DNA of 64,000 nucleotides from Chryseotalea sp. WA131a (GCA_025370075.1 CP073016.1:3658001-3722000), one strand, 5' to 3'; counted from the first letter of the stretch, positions 1 through 9,611 are shown. Program-made: numbers and translations. Notes: generated by a model from the letters alone, not told the origin.

Positions 1-764
1 CGGATGGCAGTGGTGACCACATCACTCAACGATTTTTTATAGCGAACAATTTCAAATAATTCATTGGTAAACGCTTTTACCACAGCAATAGATTGAAGCG
101 TTTCTTCCACAATCACATTGGATTGTGCCAACTGGTCTTGCGACTTCTTTGACATTTTGCGGATGAACTTTCCAAAAACCAACGCGGCTATCACCAACAC
201 CGGAAACGTTAGCAACATGAACAATGCCAGCTTAGGCGTGAGAAAGAAAATCAATGGAATGCCAATCACTAAAATCAAAATCTGACGAAGCAACTCGGCC
301 AACGTAAAAGTGAAAACATCTTGCAGCGTGCCTACATCTGAGGTCAAGCGGCTGGTAAGTTCGCCCACTCTGCGGCTGTCAAAAAATGACATGGGCAACC
401 AAATTATTTTTGAATAGACTGCTTGCCTCAAATCCGCCAACGTGCGCTCGCTCACTTGCGTGAAAGTGTAAACACGAATGAAAGAGAATACGCTTTGAAT
501 AACCAAGATGCTCATCAGCGTAATGCCAATCTGGTTGACGGTGGTGAAAATGAAGCTCTTTTTGCCTTGTGCTACGTCCAACATTTGCCCCGCGAAGTAG
601 GGGAATGATAACAATATCCCGCTGGATAGCCCTAACGCTACCAATCCAAATGCAAACATCCACCGATAGGGCAGCATAAATTTAAAGATGCCCGCCAATC
701 GTTTGAATCCCTCTTTATTTACAGGGCGTTTTTCTCCCTCCTCTAAAAAATTTCGTTTTGCCAT
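1..764 (-). CDS. ABC exporter, membrane domain (MsbA-like), truncated by window edge
   Basis: The first ~254 codons of an ABC-type exporter are present; the ATP-binding half lies beyond the left edge. The product begins MAKRNFLEEGEKRPVNKEGF and then reads as a six-helix type I exporter membrane domain, including the typical segment LPMSFFDSRRVGELTSRLTS and the later KSQDQLAQSNVIVEETLQSI. Such half-transporters dimerise in the inner membrane and export lipids, drugs or peptides; the substrate cannot be told here. The ATG at 764 is 2 bp after the stop of the lipoprotein gene, so it is probably co-transcribed with it and with gpmI. The family is clear, the exact role is not. Confidence 0.88.
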   Translation of the reverse strand, partial: MAKRNFLEEGEKRPVNKEGFKRLAGIFKFMLPYRWMFAFGLVALGLSSGILLSFPYFAGQMLDVAQGKKSFIFTTVNQIGITLMSILVIQSVFSFIRVYTFTQVSERTLADLRQAVYSKIIWLPMSFFDSRRVGELTSRLTSDVGTLQDVFTFTLAELLRQILILVIGIPLIFFLTPKLALFMLLTFPVLVIAALVFGKFIRKMSKKSQDQLAQSNVIVEETLQSIAVVKAFTNELFEIVRYKKSLSDVVTTAI

Positions 765-766
765 GC

Positions 767-1357
767 TTAGAAAATAGTACCGCTAATCGTAAACTTCACC
801 GAATCATTCAAAATCATTTTTTGCACACCCGAGATGGAGTATCTCTTCAACATCGACCTGTCTGCCTTTTCTTCAAATTCCACTGTCAGGTTTCGTTTGG
901 TGAAGTAAAGTGCATTTTCTTCTTGATAGACCGATTCAATCTTTTTGAGATGGTGGATATCATTTAAATAATAAAAACGAACAAAATCTACGGGCGATTT
1001 GATGTTTGATTGTTGATTGAATTGATACAGCCGGACTTTCAGATTGCTCTTGGTATCTTCTTCATCAGAAATCAAAAATGCTTTTTTGAAAATTGGTTTA
1101 TTGATGACGTCCAATTGTTGAAAAACATCTAACTCGTGCCGCAATGCTTCTTCCGTAGCTTGAAATGCCGAGGCATCCTGCTTTCCATCCATGACAGCTA
1201 TTTTTTTGATAGAATCACCCAATGGACTAAGCCATTTTAGTTGGTGGGTAACCAAGCTATCAAAATCGAAATGGGGTTTATTGTAAGTTAAATTGGAGCG
1301 GTTGCAAGCTGAAAGCGAAAAAAGGAACGCTAACGGAAGAATATTTTTTATCGTCAT
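767..1357 (-). CDS. Small lipoprotein of unknown function
   Basis: This encodes a 196-residue protein with a lipoprotein signal peptide: hydrophobic residues 5-16 end in LSAC, with the acceptor at Cys18. The mature part is charged, has no membrane segment, and shows no catalytic motif I recognise. It lies 18 bp after gpmI and 2 bp before the ABC exporter gene, so the three probably form one transcript. The repeated mention of strands in the C-terminal half (FTKRNLTVEFEEKADRS) suggests a beta-rich fold, which is inference only. I do not recognise the family. Confidence 0.72.
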   Translation of the reverse strand: MTIKNILPLAFLFSLSACNRSNLTYNKPHFDFDSLVTHQLKWLSPLGDSIKKIAVMDGKQDASAFQATEEALRHELDVFQQLDVINKPIFKKAFLISDEEDTKSNLKVRLYQFNQQSNIKSPVDFVRFYYLNDIHHLKKIESVYQEENALYFTKRNLTVEFEEKADRSMLKRYSISGVQKMILNDSVKFTISGTIF

Positions 1358-1375
1358 CTATTGTTTGCTGATGAT

Positions 1376-2905
1376 TTAGTTCGTCACCAATACTTTTCCC
1401 GTCATTTCTTTTGGAATGGGCACTCCCATTATGGTAAGAATGGTAGGAGCCAAGTCGCCCAATTTTCCATCCCCTATTTTTGAATAGGTTTTTGAATCAT
1501 TCACCAAGATGCAAGGCACCAAGTTGGTGGTGTGTGCCGTGTTGGGTGTGCCATCTTCATTAATCATAATGTCGGCATTGCCATGGTCTGCAATAATGAT
1601 TATGGTGTAACCATTCTTTCTCGCCACTTCCGTTACCGCCTCATTGCACTGGTCAACGGTTTCGCATGCTTTTACGGCTGCTTCAAATACACCCGTGTGG
1701 CCTACCATGTCGGGGTTCGCAAAATTCAAACAAATAAAATCAGCTTCTTTTTTCTCTAGCTCCGGAATGATTTTATCGCGAATGTCGCGAGCACTCATTT
1801 CGGGTTGCAAATCGTAAGTAGCCACTTTGGGTGACGGACACATGATGCGCGATTCGCCTGTAAAGGCCTCTTCGCGCCCGCCTGAAAAGAAAAAGGTTAC
1901 ATGCGGATATTTTTCTGTTTCGGCAATGCGGATTTGTTTTTTACCAGCCTTCGAAACAATCTCGCCCAGCGTGTTCACTAAATTATCTTTATCAAAAATA
2001 ACGTTTACATCGTTGAACGAATCATCGTAGTTCGTGAGCGTAACGTAATAAAGTTTTAATTTTTTCATTCCCTGCTCGGGATAATCTTGTTGCGTCAACG
2101 CCATCGTTATTTCCCGCCCTCGGTCGGTGCGGAAGTTGAAACATAGCACCACATCGCCTTCTTGAATAGTGGTTAACGGATTGCCATTTGCATCTACACT
2201 GACAATCGGCTTGATAAACTCATCGGTCACCCCAGCATCGTACGATTTTTTGATGGAAGCCAATAAGTCTGTTGATTTTTCGCCAGTGCCATGCACCATC
2301 AAATCGTAGGCGAGTTTCACACGCTCCCATCGCTTATCACGATCCATGGCAAAATAGCGGCCCACAACGCTAGCCAACTTGCCCGTGGTTTTGGTAAGAT
2401 GATTTTGCAAATCCGTTAAGTAATTAAATCCGCCTTTGGGGTCAGTATCTCGGCCATCCATAAAGGCATGAACGAAAACATTTTTTAATTTATGGTTGTG
2501 CGCGATGGTGCAAAGGCCTTTCAAATGCTCGAGGTGGGAGTGCACTCCGCCATCGCTTACCAGCCCGATGAAGTGAACCGATTTATTATTTGTTTTTGCG
2601 TAAGCAAAAGCGTTTAGCAAAGTTTGATTTTCGTCCAGTTCTTTTTCTTCCACTGCTTTGTTAATGCGCACCAAATCTTGGTACACCACGCGCCCGGCAC
2701 CGATATTCATATGGCCCACTTCGGAGTTGCCCATCTGCCCGGCCGGCAGCCCCACGGCCAAACCAGAAGCCTCAAGTTTGCTGTGAGGATATTTTTTGTA
2801 CAACGAATTGATGTAAGGTGTTTGGGCATTGTCGATAGCCGAAACTTTTGGGTTTTTGGCGATGCCCCACCCATCCAAAATCATCAGTAGCACTTTTTTG
2901 TTCAT
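1376..2905 (-). CDS. gpmI: 2,3-bisphosphoglycerate-independent phosphoglycerate mutase
   Basis: GpmI interconverts 3- and 2-phosphoglycerate in glycolysis and gluconeogenesis, using two Mn ions and a phosphoserine intermediate. The 509-residue product has the usual family length. Visible motifs are MILDGWG with metal-binding Asp11, GQMGNSEVGHMNIGAGR with the catalytic Ser61, the DRDKRW segment, and the C-terminal metal sites ADHGNAD and NTAHTTN. I chose the ATG at 2905. An in-frame TTG 24 bp upstream would add eight residues, but it overlaps a perfect -7 promoter box (2927-2934). It is the first gene of a likely three-gene operon with the lipoprotein and the ABC exporter. Confidence 0.96.
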   Translation of the reverse strand: MNKKVLLMILDGWGIAKNPKVSAIDNAQTPYINSLYKKYPHSKLEASGLAVGLPAGQMGNSEVGHMNIGAGRVVYQDLVRINKAVEEKELDENQTLLNAFAYAKTNNKSVHFIGLVSDGGVHSHLEHLKGLCTIAHNHKLKNVFVHAFMDGRDTDPKGGFNYLTDLQNHLTKTTGKLASVVGRYFAMDRDKRWERVKLAYDLMVHGTGEKSTDLLASIKKSYDAGVTDEFIKPIVSVDANGNPLTTIQEGDVVLCFNFRTDRGREITMALTQQDYPEQGMKKLKLYYVTLTNYDDSFNDVNVIFDKDNLVNTLGEIVSKAGKKQIRIAETEKYPHVTFFFSGGREEAFTGESRIMCPSPKVATYDLQPEMSARDIRDKIIPELEKKEADFICLNFANPDMVGHTGVFEAAVKACETVDQCNEAVTEVARKNGYTIIIIADHGNADIMINEDGTPNTAHTTNLVPCILVNDSKTYSKIGDGKLGDLAPTILTIMGVPIPKEMTGKVLVTN

Positions 2906-2926
2906 AAGGAGTTTTTGAATCGGCCT

Positions 2927-2934
2927 CAAATATA
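2927..2934 (-). promoter_or_regulatory. Promoter -7 box for gpmI
   Basis: The minus strand reads TATATTTG, a perfect match to the Bacteroidota -7 consensus TAnnTTTG. It lies 21 bp before the gpmI ATG, giving a leader of about 14 nt. I found no clear -33 TTG at the usual distance. Confidence 0.6.
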
Positions 2935-3238
2935 GTGTTGTTACAGTGTACTACGTAGGTTGGTTCACACATAATAGTATAAAATGCCTTAGCCGTTTGT
3001 ATTTCTAGTAATAAGTAACTACCGAAGTAGTATCCATAGCAAACAGGTGTGGTCGATACATTGTAGTTGTAAACGATTTTGAAGTTGCACAGTCGGATTC
3101 TTTTTTTGTAGCTTCACCAGTTCAAAAGCGAAAGCATGAAGTCGCCAATAACAAGTCAGACACATATGAATCATGATAATATGCGATTCGTGCGCTTTTG
3201 GTGGGCTTACCTGACCATTTTACAATAATTCTTACCCG
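2935..3238. other. Intergenic region between divergent gpmI and the coiled-coil gene
   Basis: About 300 bp hold the gpmI promoter at the left end and, on the plus strand, one open frame of 30 codons from ATG 3136 to TAA 3228. The end of its product is aromatic and hydrophobic (RFVRFWWAYLTILQ). It ends 10 bp before the next gene, so it could be a leader peptide or chance. I see no RNA gene or terminator. Confidence 0.4.
3136..3228 (+). CDS. Possible 30-residue leader or microprotein
   Basis: An ATG-started frame of 30 codons ends 10 bp before the 3239 gene on the same strand. The C-terminal half is rich in aromatic and hydrophobic residues and could insert in a membrane. There is no similarity I recognise and no clear promoter, so this may be a chance frame. 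Confidence 0.2.
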   Translation: MKSPITSQTHMNHDNMRFVRFWWAYLTILQ

Positions 3239-4096
3239 ATGAAAGCAAAAATTACTTATGTCTTAATTGGCTTGTTTGCGATATGGTGCATAGTGGCCTC
3301 GCAATGGTACTTGTTTGGCATCAAAGGCTTACAAGCAGACCTTGCTCATTTTCAGCCACACGAAACCACCAAGGGCATTATTGAAATTATTACCATACTC
3401 CTTGTTACTGTGTTCATTGGCTTTGGCATTGCCTGGTTTTTGCGACAAACATCCATTGACGAGATGAAAGCCGCTATTCAAAACTTTAATCAAGCGAATA
3501 ACCAGATTAGCGAGCGCGAGCAAGAATTATTGGCACAGATAGAACAGACCGAGGACACATTTGCTCGAGCTAAGAATACCTTTCGGGATGATTTAGCTGC
3601 CGCCAGCCACGAAAACGAGCGCTTGAAATCGGAGTTGGCCAGCTATCAGCAAGACATACAATCAAAAAAAGAAGAGCTTCAAAACCTGCGGCCCAAAATG
3701 CAATTGGCCGATTTGGAGTTGGGGAGAATTACGATGCAGTTCAGGCAACTTGAAATGCAATTGAAAGAGGCGATTCAAAAAAATCAAGAATTGACCAACG
3801 AACTGGCTCAAATACACTCCACAAAATCAGCTACATCATCGCTGGCAAGCGTTCCTGAAAAATCAGCGCAAAAAGAAAAACTGCAAAAAGATGATTTAAA
3901 GTTGATAGTCGGTATTGGCCCAAAGATTGAAAAGAAACTTAATAAATTGGGGATTTATACTTTTGAGCAAATTACAGAACTTTCGCCCGAAATGGTTGAC
4001 CAAGTAAATACTAAGTTAAAATCATTCCCTGATAGAATTGCACGCGATAACTGGATGGGACAAGCAGCTAAGCTTATTAGGCAGTTAAAAAATTAG
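3239..4096 (+). CDS. Two-helix membrane protein with coiled coil and C-terminal helix-hairpin-helix domain
   Basis: The 285-residue product has two N-terminal membrane segments (about residues 7-27 and 45-68). A long Glu/Gln-rich coiled coil follows (about 75-195), then a Ser/Lys linker. Residues ~218-285 form a domain of the type labelled 'predicted 5' DNA nuclease, H3TH-like' or DUF4332: LKLIVGIGPKIEKKLNKLGI followed by a second helical pair. The GIGPKIEKKL hairpin is typical of helix-hairpin-helix modules that contact nucleic acid or proteins. This would be a membrane-anchored rod carrying a cytoplasmic HhH domain. No nuclease residues are visible, so catalysis is not implied. Its function is unknown; it is convergent with the DUF2214 gene. 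Confidence 0.82.
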   Translation: MKAKITYVLIGLFAIWCIVASQWYLFGIKGLQADLAHFQPHETTKGIIEIITILLVTVFIGFGIAWFLRQTSIDEMKAAIQNFNQANNQISEREQELLAQIEQTEDTFARAKNTFRDDLAAASHENERLKSELASYQQDIQSKKEELQNLRPKMQLADLELGRITMQFRQLEMQLKEAIQKNQELTNELAQIHSTKSATSSLASVPEKSAQKEKLQKDDLKLIVGIGPKIEKKLNKLGIYTFEQITELSPEMVDQVNTKLKSFPDRIARDNWMGQAAKLIRQLKN

Positions 4097-4147
4097 AAAT
4101 TTGTTGGTATGAAAAGCCTAAGCGACCAGTTGCCCATCAACATATCG

Positions 4148-4594
4148 TTACCCAAAATAGCCAACCCCTCTTGCCATCAATCCCGCCAATAGCGGGATAA
4201 TTAACAGTAACAGTAATTCCATCCGCAGCATCTTAAACACAGCAGATGGAATCTTCACTTTTTCATCTGGATTTCCTTTTCGGCTTTTCAAAAAGAAAAC
4301 AGTAGGGTAGATGGAAAGCAAACCGATTACCACAAACAAGCTGATTTTGGTATGGAAAATCCAATTCTTGCTGTAGAAATAAGCAGGCTTGCCAATCTCG
4401 CCTAACCAAAGCGTAAGCCCTGCTACTAGCAAAGTAATGGCGGCAATACCATACACGGCATCAATTTTTGCCAACCGACTCAATTGGGTGCGCGTCATTT
4501 CTTTTTGTAACAATAAATGTTCCGACACAAGCGAACCAACAATTGCAAAAATGCTAATGAAGTGAAGGTAGCGAAGAAAGATTTTGAGGGTCAT
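4148..4594 (-). CDS. DUF2214-like four-helix inner membrane protein
   Basis: A 148-residue integral membrane protein with four hydrophobic segments. His-containing stretches near the N-terminus (LRYLHFISIF, SEHLLLQKEM) and the FHTKISLFVVIGLLSIYPT segment resemble the DUF2214 family of predicted membrane proteins. The conserved histidines hint at a cofactor such as heme, which is inference. The start is 1 bp after the stop of the upstream acylase gene, so the two are probably co-transcribed. No function is established. Confidence 0.75.
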   Translation of the reverse strand: MTLKIFLRYLHFISIFAIVGSLVSEHLLLQKEMTRTQLSRLAKIDAVYGIAAITLLVAGLTLWLGEIGKPAYFYSKNWIFHTKISLFVVIGLLSIYPTVFFLKSRKGNPDEKVKIPSAVFKMLRMELLLLLIIPLLAGLMARGVGYFG

Positions 4595-4595
4595 A

Positions 4596-7004
4596 TTATT
4601 TGTGTGGTTTTAAAACGGTAAAGGCGGATGCCGATTGTTCAATTTTCGGTTTGCTAAAGTAAACTGGAAAATGGATGTCGTTTGCCCAACGCTCAAATAA
4701 ATTTTTGTAAAAAGGATTTCCCACTTCGCCACTTTGGCCCGGACTGTTGGTAAAATATGCACCATCCCAATCGCCCACATCCACCACCATCCTAAAAGTA
4801 GCGCCTGCCAATTGATTATCGAGATTAGTGGTCATGCCGGGGGTTGAACCATTTCCACCTCGAGGCATTGGCCCCACCTCAAACTTTTTTCGTGTGGCAT
4901 CATCTACTACATTGCTAAGCGGATGTTTTATCCACACATGGTGATTCGCGGTTTGCCCATATTGCCATTTGGCTCTATCGGTTCCTAGCTTTTGGGTTAG
5001 TTTTGCCAATGCTTCTTCTAACGAAACAGTCAACAATTGATTTCGTTGATCAACACCTACCTTAGATGAATCAGTCAATATCAATATGGTTTTGCTTAGC
5101 GGAATGGTTTTGATAAGGTCTTTTACTTGGGCAGGTATCATCTGCTTCGATACATTTTCAATCAATTGCCTTTCCCAAGCTGTGTAGATGGTTGCTTCCA
5201 CGGAATTTTTTTCGAGGACAAAATTCCATTTCAATAAAATTTGTTTCGCTTCATCCATACTTTTATTTGTCATCAGAATGGGTTTCAGTAGCGGAATTAG
5301 TTTTCTAGCCGGCAGTGAGACATAGTCGACTTGCAGTTTCCTCATGTCATCAAGGGAAAATTTCGTTTTGCCGCTCAAGACTTCGTTGATGCGCTGAACT
5401 CTAAAAGGGTCGGCCCAATTCCAACCCACGGCATCGCGATACTGGTAATTTTCAGGAATTAAATTTTCGTTAGCTGTTGCCCAAAATCCCTTGGAAGGAT
5501 TTAGAACATGCGGAAGAGAATCAATCGGGAGATAACCGCTCCATTCATATCGCCCATCGCCCGGCACTGGCACAAGCCCACTCCAATTTTTTCGAATCGG
5601 TGCAATACCTGCCGCTTGCCAAGCAATGTTTCCTTTTTTATCTGCCCAAATCATGTTCTCACCAGGAATGTGGCTATAACTCACTGCCGATTTAAATTCT
5701 TGTAATGACGTAGCTTGGTCGATGCGCAAGCTGGCCATATAGGGCGCACCGCCCACTTCCATCCAGGCACACCGCACGGCAAAGGCTACATGATTTTTTT
5801 CGTCTAAAAAAGTGACGGGGCCATGTCGTGTATATTTATGTTCAACAAATGTGGGTGAAACACCTTTGGCGCGAAGGGTGTCGCGTATCACACGCATCGT
5901 TTCCCATCCTCCATTGTATTTGTATTGAAGTGGATTAGTGGGGTTGAGTTCGTACATGTATAAGTCTTCACCATCAATGGCAAAAACGGTAAGCCCCCAT
6001 GCACCAAAATCGTTGTGACCAATCGACACGCCCGGAATGGTTGGTTCTCCACCACCCACCACGTTCCAGCCCGGTGCATTTAAATGAACCATGTAACGAA
6101 GCGAGGGAACAGCAATGGCGCGGTGTGGGTCATTGGCTAATAGCGGATTTCCGCTAGCAGATAATTTTCCGCTTACAATCCAGTTGTTGCTTCCAATAAT
6201 TTGCCGGTCGTTTTCATATCGGTAGGTATAGTCATCGCCATTCACGGCTGGCTTTACCTTTTTAACTTTTTTGTTTTGTGCCGACACTAAATCTTGCGGC
6301 ATAAAAGTGATAGGCTTGCGAAAGGCATCGTACAGTTCGGTTACGTTGTTAAAAAGTGTGGTTGCGTCAATGGCTTTATCAATTGTTAAATTAGGTTCAC
6401 CCGGTTCAAAGTTTTGTATCTCTTTTAATTTTTGTTCGCCAATCAGAGACACTGCTTTTCCATAGGTCAATTCATCGGGCAAATTGCCCAGCAGCCCTTG
6501 GTGGCGCGAAACAATAATTTCAGGCGTCCATTTACCAGGTGTTATTCCGAGCAATTTAAATTCAAGCGGAAGCGCTTTTGGATTTTTATTTACCTCACTG
6601 ATGTAGGCATTAATGCCGTCAGTAAAGGCAGTCACAATCTGCTCGCCTCGCGGATGGTAATGTGCCAGCTCTTTTTTCAAATCGCCTCGGAACTTGAATA
6701 GCCTAGCTCCTTGGTCTCGCTTTAGCTCACGAGGCCCCACTATTTCGGCCAGTGTCCCGGTTGCCTGTCTTCGCCACATTTCGAACTGGAATAGGCGGTC
6801 TTTGGCCGCACAATAGCCTTGGGCAAAAAATAAGTCATGCTCATTTTGGGCGTAGATATGGTTTATCCCATTTTCATCTCGGATTACCTCCACGGGTTGG
6901 CGCAAACCTGCTAACTGAATGGTTTGTTTTGTTTGGCCAATTACTTTTGTACTGACAAAAACAAAGCATAAAAAAAAATTGACGTGTAAAAATGGGGAGA
7001 TCAC
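4596..7004 (-). CDS. Penicillin acylase family (Ntn) amidohydrolase, exported
   Basis: The product (802 residues) begins with a hydrophobic export signal (about residues 1-24) and matches the penicillin amidase/acyl-homoserine-lactone acylase family. These periplasmic enzymes cut themselves into two chains and use the new N-terminal Ser of the beta chain. That serine is seen in IIGSNNWIVSG, followed by NPLLANDPHRA, GVSIGHNDFGAWGLT and, near the end, PMPRGGNGSTPGMTTN. The alpha part has the usual DENGINHIYAQNEHDLFFAQGY opening split over several turns. The start is GTG at 7004, the only standard start before an in-frame TGA at 7047-7049. Substrate is unknown; quorum-signal or peptide amide cleavage are both possible. 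Confidence 0.9.
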   Translation of the reverse strand: MISPFLHVNFFLCFVFVSTKVIGQTKQTIQLAGLRQPVEVIRDENGINHIYAQNEHDLFFAQGYCAAKDRLFQFEMWRRQATGTLAEIVGPRELKRDQGARLFKFRGDLKKELAHYHPRGEQIVTAFTDGINAYISEVNKNPKALPLEFKLLGITPGKWTPEIIVSRHQGLLGNLPDELTYGKAVSLIGEQKLKEIQNFEPGEPNLTIDKAIDATTLFNNVTELYDAFRKPITFMPQDLVSAQNKKVKKVKPAVNGDDYTYRYENDRQIIGSNNWIVSGKLSASGNPLLANDPHRAIAVPSLRYMVHLNAPGWNVVGGGEPTIPGVSIGHNDFGAWGLTVFAIDGEDLYMYELNPTNPLQYKYNGGWETMRVIRDTLRAKGVSPTFVEHKYTRHGPVTFLDEKNHVAFAVRCAWMEVGGAPYMASLRIDQATSLQEFKSAVSYSHIPGENMIWADKKGNIAWQAAGIAPIRKNWSGLVPVPGDGRYEWSGYLPIDSLPHVLNPSKGFWATANENLIPENYQYRDAVGWNWADPFRVQRINEVLSGKTKFSLDDMRKLQVDYVSLPARKLIPLLKPILMTNKSMDEAKQILLKWNFVLEKNSVEATIYTAWERQLIENVSKQMIPAQVKDLIKTIPLSKTILILTDSSKVGVDQRNQLLTVSLEEALAKLTQKLGTDRAKWQYGQTANHHVWIKHPLSNVVDDATRKKFEVGPMPRGGNGSTPGMTTNLDNQLAGATFRMVVDVGDWDGAYFTNSPGQSGEVGNPFYKNLFERWANDIHFPVYFSKPKIEQSASAFTVLKPHK

Positions 7005-7038
7005 AAAATATGGATATGCGGATATTAAAAGTGATTTA

Positions 7039-9543
7039 TTAATTTTTCAAAAATTTAATCTGGTAAACCTTTCCGCCTGCCTCAATCCGTAAAAGATATA
7101 TGCCTTGCTGAAACTGTTGAACTTGTGCTATGTGAATATCCGCTTTCTTTTCTAACAAGCCCTTTACAACGCGCCCAGTTAAATCAAAAAATTCATATCC
7201 TCGAACATCGTCTTGCAGACCTATTATCTCAAAAACTGATTCCACCGGATTAGGTGTAATTGTTAATTCAGAAGTAGTTGACAGGCCCTCTCCAATAGAT
7301 GTGTTTACATTTGATATTTCAATGAGAGTAGATCTTGGGTAAGCTCCATTGGATCGCGAAAAGTCGATTTTTTTTGCATACAAATTCGTAACTGGATCAA
7401 ATTGAAATAAAATACCTAGTCCATCCGATCCGCCTTCGCTAGTCATACCGTAAAGTTTTCCATCGCTTGCCTGCATCAGTGACCCCAATGGGTAAGCACC
7501 GTCAACATAAGAAAAATCTATTTTTTTTACATACAAATTTGATGTTGGGTTGTACTGAAACAAGACTCCATTTTGGTTTGCTCCGCCTCTTGACATCATA
7601 CCATATAGTTTGTCATCATTGCCTTGAATCAACGAGCCGCTCGTGAAATATCCACTCGTTGAATTATCAAAGCTAAATCTTACTGAAAACACATTTGCGC
7701 TTAAATCATATTGAAATAACGTGCCCTTAGAATTTGTACCTCCAAAATCGGTTAACCCGAAAAGGTTACCGTCACGAGTTTGCAAAAGTGATTGCCGAGC
7801 AGAATACCCAAGAGAAGTAGTAAAATCATACTTTTTATTGTACTGGTTGGTAGTTGGGTTATATTGGAACAGAACTCCTGCGGAATTGATTCCACCACTA
7901 GTAGTGACACCATAGAGATTTCCATCCGAAGCTGCAATCAGAGAACCCTCGGGATTTGCTCCATTTTCAGTGCCAGCAAAATCAAGTTTTTTAGTGTAGG
8001 AATTGGCTACTGGATCGTACTTAAACAATACACCTAAATTGTTAGCCCCACCTAAAAAAGTGACACCGTATAATGTACCGTCATTAGCTTTTGCCAATGA
8101 ACCGTAAGGCCTCGCACCATTATCTTTAGTGAAATCAACTTTCTTGGAGTAAAGACTTGCAATAGGGTCATACTCAAAGATAACACCTAGATTCTTTGTA
8201 CCTCCAGAGGTAGTAAAACCATAAAATTTTCCGTTATTAGCTTGAGTAAGTGAACCGAAAGGGTTGGCCCCATTCAAGACACCTTCAAAATTCACCCTTT
8301 TTGAATAAAGATTTTGTACGATGTCATACTCGAAAAGTACCCCAGCACCCCCACTTCCACCAGATTGAGCAAGTCCATAAATTTTACCATCTTTGGATTG
8401 CATCAAAGTACCTAACGGATTGCTTCCGTTAACTTCCGTAAAATCAAATTTCTTGGTAAATACTCCATTTGTAAAATCATATTTAAATAGAACGCCAAGA
8501 TTATTTACCCCTCCTTGCGTAGTAGTTGCATATAGATGACCATCATTTGCTAGAATAAATGAACCTTGGGGATCATATCCATTTTCAAAAGTTAAATCTA
8601 GTTTTTTTGTAAATGTGTTGGTGGTTGGGTTGTATTTGAAAATAACACCAAAATTCCCTATACCGCTGTTCTGAACCATTCCATACAAATCGCCATTGGG
8701 CACAAGAGTAAGTGAACCCAAGGGATTACCTTGAGTCATCACTTGATAAAAATCTATCTTCTTAGTTAAAGTATTGGAATTTAAGTCATATTCAAATATT
8801 AACCCCGAACCATTAATCCCCCCATAAGGAGTCATTCCATACATCTTGCCATTATTTGCCAGCACCAAAGAGCTTTGAGGGTAAGCCCCATTTACTTGAT
8901 CCTTAAAATCTATTTTTTTACTCAGGCTGTTGGTAATGAAATCATATTGAAACAAAACCCCTTGGTTGTTGACCCCGCCTCCAACGGTCAGTCCATACAA
9001 CTTACCATCGCTACCTTGAATTAAAGAACCTAGTGGGAAGGATCCAATGGTTTCCTGATCGAATTCTATTTTTTTAGAGAAAATGCCAGTAGTTGGATTG
9101 TATTGGAAAAGTACGCCCTTATTTTTGGCTCCCCCCTCACGGGTCATGCCATAGAGCAATCCATCACTTGCCAATAATAAAGAACCATACGGATAAGCTC
9201 CGTTGGATTGTCCCGTAAAATCTACTTTTTTGGTGATGATGGAACTACCCGGATCATATTGGAACAGAACCCCAGAATTACTGATGCCACCCAAATAGGT
9301 CATTCCGTAAAGCATACCATCGTTGGCCTGCACCAGATGCGTTCGCCCAGGTTCGGAACCAAAATGATTGGCATTGACCGTGAAATTATGCTGCACTTCC
9401 AAATTGCTTCCCTGCCCATCAGTTTTAAAAATCACCCCTCTATTGTTAACACCTCCAGAACTCGTCATGCCCCAAAATTCTGTGTTCTGAGCGCTCACAG
9501 TTAAACCTAAGAAAAAGAAAAAGGAAATAAGTAGTTTTTCCAT
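7039..9543 (-). CDS. Secreted 14-repeat 'GloVer'-type protein with T9SS sorting domain
   Basis: The 834-residue product starts with a signal peptide (MEKLLISFFFFLGLTVSAQ). It then carries 14 repeats of about 50 residues, each with a core like LYGMTxxGGxNNxGVLFxYD. NCBI names such proteins 'choice-of-anchor tandem repeat GloVer-containing'; a beta-propeller-like fold is likely. The last ~75 residues (from ITPNPVESVFEIIG, ending YQIKFLKN) are a type A T9SS C-terminal sorting domain, so the protein is expected to be exported through the outer membrane and attached to the surface or released. I chose the ATG at 9543; an in-frame ATG at 9627 would add 28 residues before the signal peptide and overlap the promoter. 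It diverges from marR across a perfect palindrome. Confidence 0.88.
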   Translation of the reverse strand: MEKLLISFFFFLGLTVSAQNTEFWGMTSSGGVNNRGVIFKTDGQGSNLEVQHNFTVNANHFGSEPGRTHLVQANDGMLYGMTYLGGISNSGVLFQYDPGSSIITKKVDFTGQSNGAYPYGSLLLASDGLLYGMTREGGAKNKGVLFQYNPTTGIFSKKIEFDQETIGSFPLGSLIQGSDGKLYGLTVGGGVNNQGVLFQYDFITNSLSKKIDFKDQVNGAYPQSSLVLANNGKMYGMTPYGGINGSGLIFEYDLNSNTLTKKIDFYQVMTQGNPLGSLTLVPNGDLYGMVQNSGIGNFGVIFKYNPTTNTFTKKLDLTFENGYDPQGSFILANDGHLYATTTQGGVNNLGVLFKYDFTNGVFTKKFDFTEVNGSNPLGTLMQSKDGKIYGLAQSGGSGGAGVLFEYDIVQNLYSKRVNFEGVLNGANPFGSLTQANNGKFYGFTTSGGTKNLGVIFEYDPIASLYSKKVDFTKDNGARPYGSLAKANDGTLYGVTFLGGANNLGVLFKYDPVANSYTKKLDFAGTENGANPEGSLIAASDGNLYGVTTSGGINSAGVLFQYNPTTNQYNKKYDFTTSLGYSARQSLLQTRDGNLFGLTDFGGTNSKGTLFQYDLSANVFSVRFSFDNSTSGYFTSGSLIQGNDDKLYGMMSRGGANQNGVLFQYNPTSNLYVKKIDFSYVDGAYPLGSLMQASDGKLYGMTSEGGSDGLGILFQFDPVTNLYAKKIDFSRSNGAYPRSTLIEISNVNTSIGEGLSTTSELTITPNPVESVFEIIGLQDDVRGYEFFDLTGRVVKGLLEKKADIHIAQVQQFQQGIYLLRIEAGGKVYQIKFLKN

Positions 9544-9611
9544 ATTTGATTGAAATTTTACTTTAATGTAATACTTCTCCTTTGAATAATTAATGAGAAG
9601 AAATATTTTTT

